A DNA stretch of 43,506 nucleotides from Hymenoscyphus infarciens (GCA_001414345.1 LLCB01000404.1:1-43506); one strand, 5' to 3'; positions 24,445-34,482 are shown, counted from the first letter of the stretch. Notes: a model not told the origin generated them from the letters alone. Made by a program: numbers and translations.

Positions 24445-27400
24445 ACGAAGGGTTAACCCTTCTAATCTACGCGGATTACTTAATGAATGGAAAGGATGAG
24501 CTTGAAAATTACTTCGCAATGCGGAGTACGGAGTGCGCAGTGCCGAGTGCGGAGTGCGCAGTGCAGAGTGCGCAGTGCGCAGTGCAGAGTGCGGAGTACT
24601 GAGTGCCGAGTGCGGAGTGCGCACGGATAAGTTAAAATTATACAAAGCTAATACAATTAATAATAGCAATAAACTATTGTCTATATTGGCTAAATAAGGT
24701 ATTAATAAATAAAAAATAACACCTATTAAGATATATAAAGCATAACTAGTAATAACTTTAGTATCTAAACTAGCTATATTTCGACTTAAATTAATTAAAC
24801 TTTTTTCTAAACCATATGGTCCTAATAATTCTACACTTCCTTTATCTATAACCTTAGTAGTTTGACCTCCTAATTTTAAAATTAGACCAGTTACATATTT
24901 GTTATAGAAAAGTTCAATTAAGAAACGTTGATTGAAGAATCCAAATATATTGTAACCTAATCTAGTAAATTTAAAAGAAATAAGTATTTTAGGTATAAAT
25001 TCTGATAGAACTATAGCTAAAACACTAAGTGAAATAGTAAATACTAGAGGTAATAATTTAAAGAAAGTCGGTACAGCAAATTCAGTGTCTAACATTATTT
25101 CATGTGTAGGATGAATAAATAAACTATTATCCATAAAGAAACCTGAACCTAACCCTATAAAGATATCTTTAGTTATATAACCAAAGAATATTGAGAATAC
25201 AGCTAATATTATTAAAGGTAAGCTCATAAATATATTACCTTCGTGGGCTCTTTTATCATAGTTAAATACATGGGATTTTAGATGATAATAATTAATCATA
25301 GGCCCATTAGGATTAGTTAAGAAAGTTAAATATAAAACTTTAACTGAGTACAAAGTAGTAAACATAGCACCAATAGTGGCTATAAAGTAAACAACTATAC
25401 CACTAAAGTAAAATTGTCCATAAGCAGATTCTAAAATAAAATCTTTACTATAGAACCCGGTCATAAAAGGGAAGGCAACTAAACTAAGACTAGCTATTAA
25501 CATAACAGAATATGTTAAAGGTAAATATGCTTTTAAACCACCATATTTTCTAAAATCTTGATTATCGGCAACTGCGTGAATTACTGCTCCTGCACCTAAG
25601 AATAATAATGCTTTATAAAAGGCATGATTAACTAAGTGGAATAAAGCTACATTATAAGAAGACAATCCTACTGCTATTACCATCATCCCTAATTGCTTTA
25701 ATACTTGTTATATATTATTTATATACTTTTTTTGGTATCCTCCTAGATTTTAGACTTAATCTACTCACACAAATGGTGCCGATATATCCTTTCTTAAACC
25801 CGAAACAGCTATATACTTTATAATTATACTAGATGAATCTGGGGATACAATACGCCTATCTGGTAAAAATTTAGAGTATATATTAAGATGGTATTTGGAT
25901 TTCATAAGCCGCCAGTGTAAATTATTAGGAGCAACAAATTTCATATCTATTGTTCTTAATTCTAGAACCCTATTAGGTGAAATTTGTGGAATAAAAATAT
26001 TCAAATTAGAATAAAATAACCTATAATTAATATCTTTTGGTGCATTTCAAAAAATACCTTGATATATTTTTCCCTCATAGCCAACTCCCCTAACAAAAAC
26101 CGAATTCCCCATATCTAGACTATATAGGTACTTTAACCAAAAACCAGTATTGTCATTATAATCTATAATACCCCTATAAAGAGAACCCTCTATAATTTTA
26201 GCTATAGGTATTAATGATATATTAATATTTTGTTTACGTATTTCTCCTGGTTTACGTTTTAAGTATCTATTTAAAAGTCATATAGAACCAACTAAACCCA
26301 GTAATATCAAGATGTCCCCTTCATAATCGGTCGGTACATCCCAACCGGGTAATTTTGTAGGAGTTTCCATTAGACCAGATGACAACAAAAAAAGTATTAT
26401 AACTAGCGTATAATATATTTAATATTATTTGGACCATTTCTTTATTAATCTATGTATTTATCTCATCTATCTTTAAATAAAACTCACTCATTTAGTTTAT
26501 ATATATCTTTATTGTTTAAAGATGGACGTTTCTCAAAAAATTCCTTTATTAAATTAACTCTCTTCTGTTTTTTACTTTTTAATGGATATTTAGAAAAATA
26601 ATTATCTACCATATTAAAAACCTCCTGTTTTCTATAAATAATATATTTAAAAGCCTCTGTTTTAGGGCTAGAAATGTCAACTCTACCAGAATAAATTTTT
26701 ATTAAGGGCTCTAATAAATATTTATTTTTCTGAGATGCACTTATAAACACTTGTCCACTTTTTTCATTAAAATAAATTGAACCATCACTGTCTATAAATC
26801 CACTAAATCAGCCATTATTAAAAGTTAAAGGTTTAGTATCCAACAAATCAATATTATATTTTACGCATAATTTGTTCATTTGCAATATTCGAGTTGGATT
26901 TCTTATTAAACCGTTTACAGCATTTATTAAACACATTAAACCTTTTTTATGGCTTAGCTGATATCTTAAGGCATTTGCATTAGATATAGTATATATAGAA
27001 CCTCCAAATTTATGTTTTATTTCATATAGTACTTGTTTATCCCTAATATCCATAACGACATTAAAACGTGCAGTTCCTTTTTTAGTTAAATGAAAATAAC
27101 CATCTCCATCTATCACACCCGCTAATCATTCATAAAAAGGTAGAGAGGTTTGTTTATGGTTTTCGGAGTTAAATTCATTAACAGAGTTAACATCCTTCAC
27201 TGGGTTAACAACATTCACTGTTTTCATAAAATCCCTCTGAGTTAAATTAATAGGGCTAGTGTCAAGGCAACCCTCCGCGGAGTAGTTTGTAAACTCTGCT
27301 AATTCTACTTCAATTGAGTATGGGTTAAACCAAAATTCATTTAAATTATCATATATGTGAACTAACTTTAAAAAGAAACGCTGTAAACATAGACATATTA

Positions 27401-30250
27401 ATTTATAAAGTATATTTAAGATTAGATTAAGGTAGTACTGTTGCTGGGATCCCTCTACCAAAAATAACCCAGTAAAAGGGATTAATACCGCAAAAGCAAA
27501 TACCCCTAAAAAATAGATTAATATCAAACGTATGGCCTCTGAGATTCCTACTAACTTGCTTATAATATTAACTTTTCATTTTTCTGACATGATTATATAA
27601 TTTAACATATAACAGTACTGCCGTAATATATATATTGCGGAAAATGAATTAAAAAAGCTAATACTAATATAATTATCATACAGATAATTATGAGCTTTGG
27701 TTATCTGCGAATTGGTTATATAAATAACTTCTACGCATATAGTTTGATGCCTGAACATATCAATATTATTAATACATTCTCGAGCCATTTGACTCATAGT
27801 GGAGTAGGCGATAACTTTTTTAATATCTTGTTGGAATAAACCAATAAGACTACTAAATACAGTAGTAATTGCACCTAATCATAAACATAGTATTAAAACA
27901 GTTGAGCTGTATTCTATTAAGGGACTTGTACGCATAAGTAAATACACACCTGCTGTTACCATTGTGGCGGCATGTATTAATGCAGAAACTGGTGTAGGAC
28001 CCTCCATTGCCATAGGCAATCATACGTGAAGACCAACTTGAGAACTTTTAGCCATTGCACCAATTAATAAGCATATACCAATAATTGTAACAATATTTTC
28101 ATTAACAAAAGGTGCCAATGAGAAGACAGTACTGTAATCAATGTTCAATTTATATATAGTCTTTCAACTATACTTGGACTATATCTTCACCCTGTAGTGG
28201 TTGGATTAATTGCTTTTATTATCATATTTAAGACTTACGCTATTACTCCTTGTGCGAGCCTAATAAAGGCCGATATAAATAAGAGAACCCTGCTATATAT
28301 ATACAGATAGATAATGTAAGGCTAACCTCATATTTACGGAAAAATGCCTATCACAGCAATGAAATAAAACGAAACCTTTTTTCATGCTTCGCATGAAAAA
28401 AGGAAGTTAATCACTTATTACATTCGCTTTTCTACAGGGGGTATAACGTGTAGTCTCTGAGGATCTTATTCTTAATCTAACATTAAGTTTCATTTCCTGC
28501 GTATTGTCCATTGTCACTAATCTAATTTAACTTAAATAAGATCTATTCTTTTAATGTTTATGGTTTGTGTAGGCTCTACTCTTTTATGGCTGCATGTTAT
28601 AACATGAACCGTAGAAAAAGCTATAATCAAAGTTTCCACAATATCCTATAAAAAGACTTTAGGAGTTTCACGACATATAGTTATATAATAAGGGTAATAT
28701 TACTACTACCCACGGCAACATTAAAATGTTAAACTATCCAAATGAGAGAAATTATATATTTTACGCTTATTATTAAATTGATTTTTTATTGCTTTAATAT
28801 CGGCAATATCCTGTTTACTTAAAGAAACTCCTCTATGGATATTTTGAGTTTGGCATCAATCTTTATAAGCTAGATATTTAGAAGAATATAGAGGGAAACG
28901 ATCAAAGTAATTACGAACTATATCATGACTTATTCTGTTATGGGCTATAACCATAAAAGCGTAAAAAACTTTGTCATCTCTATTTCTAGTTCTGGTATAG
29001 AGATTTACAGTCAAAAATTCTGCAATTTTAGTCATAATACTAAAATAACTAGCCCCTCCTTGATCTGAGGTAACATTTCTAGAATAGTTTTGTTTAACTT
29101 CTATACGGAAAAATGTTTGAACCTGAGTTCTGACAGCTTTGTTCTTTTTACGGTCATAAAGAGAAATAGAGAAATTACCATCTGCATCGGTAAAACCGGC
29201 CAACCATGCATTACTATCGAGAGATGATGTGTCTAAACCTAAACAAGGTATAACACTTTTATCATTTTCATTTATCCAATTTATAGCTCTATGTAAAGCT
29301 TCTATCTTTGGAGTACGCATACGGCCATTAATTATATTAATGATTTTTAATACTTCTTTTTTGGCTAATATTTGTAGTAAAACATGGCCAGCACTAGATC
29401 TGTCTATTACTTTACCTACTTTCAAAAGATAAGATAATTTTACTGCTAAAGGTCTATCATTGATATTGAAAACAATAAGAATTTTGGGACGATAAATTTT
29501 AGATTTAGATGTTTTATCGTGCACAGCGATATGACCATCACCCTCTATTAATCCTGCTAAGTATGACCCTATATTGTCACTAGAAAAAGAATGTCTCTTT
29601 TCTTTGTAATCTAAAGTATTTGTACTATAAAAAAATCTCTGCATTGTGCTCTGAATATATTTAAACATTTTTGAATATTTACCAAATGATCACAGGATAG
29701 CAAACATACCAATTGTTAAAAAACAATCACCCACTCTGTTAGTTAAGAAAGCAGACATAGAACTTTGATTTGCTGCAATTCTAGTAAACCAGAAACTAAT
29801 TAGAAGATACGAACAAATACCTACACCCTCTCACCCCACAAACATTAATAAAAAATTATTAGCTGTTACAAGTATAATCATCATAAATGTGAATAAACTT
29901 AAATAACTAAAGAACCTTTGATTGTGTGGATCGTGGCTCATATATCCTATAGAATATATGTGCACTAAAGAACTAACTATTAAAACAGGTATCAACATAG
30001 ATACAGTTAAACTATCAAAATGGAAACCTCATGAAACATTTAGAGATTCACTATCTATTCATCTAAATAGGTTTATAGAGACAGGTATGTTATTTAAACC
30101 TACTTCAAAAAAGGCAACCATGGCTAATAAAGTTGTTACAATTACACATGTACATGTAATTAATTGCGCTCCGCTAACACCGACTTTTCTACCAAAAAAT
30201 CCGGAAACTATTGATCCTAATAAAGGTAAAGTAATTATAGCTAAATACAT
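23095..30250 (-). CDS. nad5: NADH dehydrogenase subunit 5 fused to a class III aminotransferase
   Basis: Exons 29681-30250, 27792-28145 and 23095-25695 join to 3525 nt (1174 residues). Residues 1 to about 665 are a complete Nad5: [73 protein letters not shown], and the long lateral helix ending in [21 protein letters not shown]. This subunit is the distal proton pump of complex I. Instead of a stop, the frame goes on through about five TPHSALR-like heptapeptides, a ten-residue cox3-like piece ([10 protein letters not shown]), and a full aminotransferase (about 726-1174). The ATG overlaps the nad4L stop by one base (TAATG). Two group I introns interrupt the Nad5 part. Whether the product is cleaved is unknown. 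Confidence 0.93.
24486..24514 (-). repeat. 29-bp copy of the cox3 N-terminal coding sequence
   Basis: Matches 43448-43476 (also 35-63) at 28 of 29 positions, in the same reading frame, giving [10 protein letters not shown] in both proteins. It forms the junction between the heptapeptide repeat and the aminotransferase. Confidence 0.9.
24523..24620 (-). repeat. 14 x 7-bp tandem repeat inside the nad5-aminotransferase frame
   Basis: Plus-strand unit NNAGTGC (mostly GGAGTGC, GCAGTGC, CGAGTGC, AGAGTGC). Because 7 is not a multiple of 3, three units make one 21-bp period, read as the heptapeptide TPHSALR. Far more GC-rich than its surroundings. Confidence 0.95.
25756..26370 (-). CDS. Unrecognised second ORF in nad5 intron 2 (orf204)
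   Basis: Starts at an ATG and runs 204 residues with TGA Trp codons near 26279, 26050 and 25766. One predicted N-terminal membrane helix ([18 protein letters not shown]) preceded by a short acidic, Pro-containing head, followed by a basic stretch ([11 protein letters not shown]) and a ~150-residue soluble domain rich in Tyr, Ile and Asn. No endonuclease motif and no resemblance I can name. It is downstream of the endonuclease stop by 74 bp. Its length, ATG and single-pass topology favour a real protein, but expression from inside an intron is unproven. Confidence 0.6.
26445..27791 (-). CDS. LAGLIDADG homing endonuclease in nad5 intron 2
   Basis: Continuous with nad5 exon 2, about 449 intron codons. 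A long N-terminal extension (~220 residues) with hydrophobic stretches precedes the two catalytic motifs [11 protein letters not shown] and [11 protein letters not shown], which are about 115 residues apart. TGA Trp codons occur near 27575, 27125, 26807 and 26483. C-terminal [17 protein letters not shown] is typical. Both motif aspartates are present. The unusual N-terminal extension may be removed by proteolysis. Confidence 0.86.
27792..28145 (-). other. nad5: nad5 exon 2
   Basis: Encodes [18 protein letters not shown] to IAYSTMS, 118 codons, including the [20 protein letters not shown] antiporter signature with its essential lysine and the HAATMVTAG helix. Between introns 1 and 2. Confidence 0.93.
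28146..29680 (-). other. nad5 intron 1 (group I)
   Basis: Inserted at WSFG|NIDYS; exon ends TTTGGT, intron ends AATTG. 1535 nt. Core elements CAGAGACTACACG (about 28450) and a GATATAGTCC match (about 28178) on the minus strand. A hairpin TTTTTTCATGC/GCATGAAAAAA lies at about 28378-28402. Confidence 0.86.
28721..29668 (-). CDS. LAGLIDADG homing endonuclease in nad5 intron 1
   Basis: An internal ATG (29668) lies four codons inside the intron; the frame is also continuous with nad5 exon 1. About 315 residues with motifs [11 protein letters not shown] and, some 115 residues later, [11 protein letters not shown], so a two-motif single-chain enzyme. C-terminal segments [14 protein letters not shown] and [18 protein letters not shown] are typical. 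One TGA Trp (28853-28855). No disabling change seen; it should be able to cut intronless nad5. Confidence 0.9.
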
Positions 30251-30519
30251 TATTTATATTCTATTGCAATACTTCCTCTTAATCTGTAAAAAGCAACTAG
30301 AATACCTAAACCTATGGCTGATTCTGCACCAGCTATTGCTATAACGTATATAGCAAATGTTTGGCCTAATATATCATCAAAGCTAAGTGAACTTATCAAT
30401 ATTAAGAATGTAATAGCTAATAGCATTATTTCAATTGAAATAAGCATTAATATTATATTTTTTCTATTTAAAACGAAACCTAAAATTCCGATTAAAAAAA
30501 GTATTAAGGTTAAATTCAT
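30250..30519 (-). CDS. nad4L: NADH dehydrogenase subunit 4L
   Basis: Encodes 89 residues, three membrane helices, a small complex I membrane subunit. Contains the conserved [10 protein letters not shown] and [22 protein letters not shown] segments with both intramembrane Glu residues. Its TAA shares one base with the nad5 ATG (TAATG), implying co-transcription and coupled translation as in most filamentous fungi. Confidence 0.96.
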   Translation of the reverse strand: MNLTLILFLIGILGFVLNRKNIILMLISIEIMLLAITFLILISSLSFDDILGQTFAIYVIAIAGAESAIGLGILVAFYRLRGSIAIEYK

Positions 30520-31072
30520 TGTATATTTGTTTTTATTTAAGTATAATTTATGTATATAACTTTCATAGTTAATAAGGCTTTAATTAATGTGATAATGTGG
30601 CTTTAAATTAATGATTATTATAATGTGATAATAAGGCTTTATATTAATGTGATAATAAGGCTTAAAATTAACTCTTCTCCCTTTTATAACCTTATAATAA
30701 GGATTATTTTCAGTTTATATATATAAACTGGATCTATCTTTGTTAAAGATAAGTATAAAATAATCCCGAATGTATTTAACCATTATTTGCTTAATAAAAT
30801 CTAGAGGCAATTTCTATTAAAATTCTTGTAATAGTATCATCGTCTAAACCTGAGAAAAAAAAAAGTCATCATCAAAAAAAAACCAACAAATAAAAAAAAA
30901 AGAAACAAATAAAAACCAAAAATGATAGAAAGACAAAAGGGACCATTTATAAATCAATAGAAGATAGATTTTTAATGAAAGTATTTAAACATAAAATTAA
31001 ACATAAATAAAAAGTTAGTATTTATGTTTAATAAGGTACTTTATGTTATGCTATTTAAAGATTAAGATACTG
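30520..31072. other. Spacer between trnR(UCU) copy 2 and nad4L
   Basis: No gene seen. At 30570-30672 there are three to four imperfect copies of an AAGGCTTTAAATTAATGTGATAAT-like unit. A stem-loop (CAGTTTATATATATAAACTG) is at about 30710-30731. A-rich tracts occur around 30850-30920. Confidence 0.6.
30570..30672. repeat. Imperfect ~24-bp tandem repeat upstream of nad4L
   Basis: Repeated words TTAATGTGATAATAAGGCTT (30644-30663 exact; earlier copies differ by a few bases). It is in the nad4L leader. Confidence 0.7.
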
Positions 31073-31142
31073 CTCTTATTCAAGACTTGAACTTGAATCT
31101 AAATATTAGAAGTATTCGGCTCTACCATTAAGCTAATAAGAG
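31073..31142 (-). tRNA. trnR: tRNA-Arg (UCU), copy 2
   Basis: Identical to 17445-17514 over the whole tRNA and about ten flanking bases. Lies between nad1 and nad4L. Confidence 0.93.
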
Positions 31143-31405
31143 TTTATAATAATACATAAAAAATTTAATCTCAGAAAAAATAGTAAAGTATTATTATAAT
31201 TATATAATATCTTATAACTTTCATTATATTAAACTTGAATAAGTAATAAAACATAGCCTTACAAACTAAAGCTAACTAATTTTTTTTAAGTTTTTTCTTA
31301 AAAGGCGGGATAATAACGCTGCGGTTAAACAGGTTAATTTTTTTTTACCCGGTAATATTGTTCCAGTTCTACAGGCTTGGCTTATGAAGGTTGTGGCACG
31401 GGGTG

Positions 31406-32488
31406 TTATAGCAAATTCAGGTTAGATGGTAATATTTCAAAACCATATAATATACATGGAATTAATATAACAAAAGCTATAACAATAGGCAGTAAAATTG
31501 TTCAACAGAAAGACATTAATTGATCAAAACGTATACGAGGGAATGAAACTCTAGCTCAAATGAACACAAAAATCATAAAACATGATTTTACACCTAAAGC
31601 TAAACCATAAAATAATCCTTCTATTATTGAATCGTCGAATAAGCTTTCATTATGTAAATTATTTATATAATATTCGAAATCAAAATATTGCATTAAGAAA
31701 AATAGAGATATATAATTGTATAGGTAACCACCTAAAAATAATATACTAGTTAATATACAAATTAAAACAATACTAGCATATTCAGCCAAAAAGAAAAGTA
31801 CAAAAACTACTGCTGCGTGCTCAGTCATAAACCCACTAACAAGTTCTGATTCAGCTTCGGCCAAATCAAAAGGAGCTCTGTTAGTTTCAGCTATAGAACC
31901 AATAAAGAATATAATAAATATAGGAAATAATGGTATAATAAATCATATGACTCTCTGAGCTTCTATATTAACAGTTAGATTCAAGCTTCCCGTCAGCATT
32001 ACAACTAATAATATAGCAGAACTTAATATTAATTCATAACTGATTAGTTGCGCAGTACTTCTAAGTGAACCTAAAAAAGCATACTTACTATTTGCACTTC
32101 AACCTGCTAATAGGATACCATATGTAGCCAGAGATGATACGGCTAACATGTATAGTATACCTAAGTTTAAATCATTTAAAGATAAACCTGGACCAAAAGG
32201 TATTACAAGGTAACCTAATAAAGAAAAAATTAAGGTTATAATAGGACCTAAAAAGAATAAAACTAAATTAGCCTGTGTTGGTGACACATATTCCTTTAAT
32301 AGTAGTTTTAAGGCATCAGCAAATGCTTGTAATATACCATAGTATCCTACTATATTAGGACCTAATCTTCTTTGCATACTCGCCATGGTTTTTCTTTCGG
32401 CTAATGTAATAAAAGCTACTGTCATAAGGATAGGTACTGTTACTATTAAGACTTCTAAAACAGAAATTAAAGAGGGTAAATAAATCAT
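31406..32488 (-). CDS. nad1: NADH dehydrogenase subunit 1
   Basis: Encodes 360 residues. Complex I membrane subunit forming part of the ubiquinone-entry channel. Conserved [58 protein letters not shown] segments and the basic [18 protein letters not shown] segment are intact. TGA Trp codons occur near 32098, 31926 and 31555. A 28-residue hydrophobic/acidic stretch (LYNYISLFF...DDSIIEG) between helices is typical of fungal Nad1. ATG start, TAA stop, no intron. Confidence 0.97.
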
Positions 32489-33104
32489 ATTAATATTACT
32501 TATTTGTATTATACTTTAATATATAATTATATAAAAATGTAATTATATTTATAATATGTAGTATTAAATATAACAATTTAACAAATAAAGATGGAATAAA
32601 CCTATTAAAAAAAAAGGAACAAATTTAAAGGTTAAAGGTTAGAATATTATTTTGTAAAGGCTAGTTTATAAAGAGCTAGGAAATTAAATACAATATGAGT
32701 GTTTTATAAAAGGTATCGCTTAATAACTTGGGTATCAATCAGTAAAAATATAACCCTTAAACCAGACGCCGTAACATATGATAACAAAATTAACAAAATT
32801 GCACAATATAGCGGAGATTAAAAATACTTAAAAGCAATAAGTTTAACATATATATCTTAATAAAATAAATTTTATGGTATATTTATATATTATAAATATA
32901 GCACTCAGCACGCTGAAAAATAAAGACATATATTTATCACCTAATTGAATGAATTTAAAGCAAAAACAATACCCTATATAGCTATAGTAATCGTTAGGCT
33001 AGTTATCTTATTAACCACACAAACCTTTTATATATTATGTTAATTTAACAGTAAGTTTACTTACTGTTCTATATAAGGTATATAAGACATATATAAACTA
33101 TAAA
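32489..33104. other. Spacer between trnM and nad1
   Basis: 616 bp of AT-rich sequence; no ORF, tRNA or dispersed repeat recognised. It is the longest gene-free stretch without repeats and a candidate place for promoter or origin signals, but I see no motif that proves either. Confidence 0.4.
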
Positions 33105-33176
33105 GCCGGGAGAGAAATTTGAATTCTCATTATTAATGCATGAAATTAATGTTCTAACCAATTAAACTATCCTGGC
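33105..33176 (-). tRNA. trnM: tRNA-Met (CAU) 1
   Basis: Acceptor GCCAGGA/TCCCGGC with one A-C mismatch, anticodon stem TTAAT/ATTAA, loop TTCATGC (anticodon CAT). One of three CAU tRNAs. Confidence 0.88.
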
Positions 33177-33238
33177 TATTATATTTTAATTAAAATTAAA
33201 TTAATTTAAAAGGTTCATATCTAAATATATATACTAAG

Positions 33239-33309
33239 GTGAATACCCTGATTCGAACAGGGAAATTACTATTCCACATACAGATGTTCTACCATTGAAC
33301 TATATTCAC
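33239..33309 (-). tRNA. trnH: tRNA-His (GUG)
   Basis: Acceptor GTGAATA/TATTCAC, D stem GTTC/GAAC, loop ATGTGGA (anticodon GTG), T arm CCCTG/CAGGG. Confidence 0.9.
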
Positions 33310-33364
33310 TTATATGTATATGTTTTGTACCATAACCCTTTAGGACTAAAAACTATAATGCTTT

Positions 33365-33436
33365 TATGCTGAAGTGATTCGAACACTCAATAATAAATAC
33401 CAAAAATTTATGACTTACCTATTAGTCTACAACATA
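33365..33436 (-). tRNA. trnQ: tRNA-Gln (UUG)
   Basis: Acceptor TATGTTG/CAGCATA, D stem GACT/AGTC, anticodon stem TAAAT/ATTTA, loop TTTTGGT (anticodon TTG, G at 37). The regular Gln tRNA. Confidence 0.92.
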
Positions 33437-33677
33437 CTTATAACTGTTTATACTAAAAAAAACTTTAGTATATACTATAGTAATAGTTAAAATCTATTAA
33501 AACAGAAATTATATAACATAGGTATAAACTCTTCGTCCGAAGGTGAGAAACACGCCATATATTATATTACTAATAACACCGTAGTATGCTATAAAACGCC
33601 ACATTATTAATAACACCGTATTAGTAATAATAAGAATTTAATTTTTTTTATTATAGTTCTATACAAAAACAGTATAT

Positions 33678-33759
33678 AAGGTAAATCCGACTTGAACGGA
33701 TAAGATTAAAAATCAAATAGTCCTAAACTATTCATGTCTACCAATTCCATCACTACCTT
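33678..33759 (-). tRNA. trnL: tRNA-Leu (UAG)
   Basis: Acceptor AAGGTAG/TTACCTT, anticodon stem AATAG/CTATT, loop TTTAGGA (anticodon TAG), class II long variable arm, T arm ATCCG/CGGAT. Reads CUN. Confidence 0.92.
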
Positions 33760-33767
33760 TATTTATT

Positions 33768-33839
33768 GCTCCAGATAAGATTCGAACTTACAACCTAAAC
33801 ATCTTCAGAGTTCCGCTCAACCAATTGAGCTTCTCGAGC
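33768..33839 (-). tRNA. trnF: tRNA-Phe (GAA)
   Basis: Acceptor GCTCGAG/CTGGAGC (one mismatch), loop CTGAAGA (anticodon GAA), T loop TTCGAAT. Only 8 bp from trnL(UAG). Confidence 0.9.
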
Positions 33840-33976
33840 TATTTCTTATTATCTTATATAAGATAAAATAAATAATACTACTACTATTATTATTATTTAT
33901 TTTATCTAAAAAAAGGTATACATATAATCAGTTACAACAATAACAATATGTAGTAAAAAAAGGGATTAAAAAGCCT

Positions 33977-34047
33977 GGAGACATCAGGAATCGATCCTGA
34001 AATAACGATATGCAAAATCGCAGTTTTACCAATTAAACTATATCCCC
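33977..34047 (-). tRNA. trnA: tRNA-Ala (UGC)
   Basis: Acceptor GGGGATA/TGTCTCC, D stem GTTT/AAAC, anticodon stem GCGAT/ATCGT, loop TTTGCAT (anticodon TGC), T stem CAGGA/TCCTG. Confidence 0.92.
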
Positions 34048-34128
34048 TTAAAAAATTAAACTTTTTTAATGTTAAATATAACCTATATATATATCAGATA
34101 TAAATATAACCTTTTATTCTTTTCTTTT

Positions 34129-34210
34129 ATCCGAAAAACGACTTGAACGTTCACGATATTATATCAATAAATCTTAAGATTATCCTGTCTACCAATTCCA
34201 GCACTCGGAT
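34129..34210 (-). tRNA. trnL: tRNA-Leu (UAA)
   Basis: Acceptor ATCCGAG/TTCGGAT, loop CTTAAGA (anticodon TAA), long variable arm. Reads UUA/UUG, by far the commonest Leu codons here. Confidence 0.91.
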
Positions 34211-34221
34211 TAAAAAAAAAT

Positions 34222-34293
34222 AAGGCCAGAGTGATTTGAACACTCATCTCAGCTGTCATGAGCAGCTTGCTTTACCAATTAAGCTATAACCTT
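34222..34293 (-). tRNA. trnM: tRNA-Met (CAU) 2
   Basis: Acceptor AAGGTTA/TGGCCTT, D stem GCTT/AAGC, anticodon stem AGCTG/CAGCT, loop CTCATGA (anticodon CAT), T stem GAGTG/CACTC. Confidence 0.92.
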
Positions 34294-34305
34294 AAAAACA
34301 TAAAG

Positions 34306-34375
34306 TGCGGATAAAGGAATTGCACCAATATATCTTGGTCATGAGCCAATTATGTTACTATTACATCAATCCGCA
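34306..34375 (-). tRNA. trnM: tRNA-Met (CAU) 3
   Basis: Acceptor TGCGGAT/ATCCGCA, anticodon stem ATTGG/CCAAG, loop CTCATGA (anticodon CAT). With three CAU genes, one is expected to be the initiator; which one cannot be settled by eye. Confidence 0.88.
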
Positions 34376-34399
34376 TAATTTTTGGTGTTTTTTTTTCAT

Positions 34400-34472
34400 A
34401 GCCTCAGAGGGGGTTGAACCCTCGTATATAATGATGAAAACATTATGTCTTAACCAACTTGACGATAAGGCC
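34400..34472 (-). tRNA. trnE: tRNA-Glu (UUC)
   Basis: Acceptor GGCCTTA/TGAGGCT, anticodon stem TAATG/CATTA, loop TTTTCAT (anticodon TTC), T arm GAGGG/CCCTC. Confidence 0.9.
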
Positions 34473-34482
34473 TAAAGCAAAA

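Larger units (their letters stand above)
25696..27791 (-). other. nad5 intron 2 (group I, two ORFs)
   Basis: Inserted at STMS|QLGMM; exon ends ATGAGT, intron ends TTAAAG. 2096 nt. A LAGLIDADG frame fused to exon 2 fills the 5' two thirds, then a separate 204-codon ORF follows. Confidence 0.85.

Noticed and set aside
32489..33104. Replication origin
   Set aside because: Long gene-free AT-rich spacer, but no recognisable origin motif or structure to support the call.
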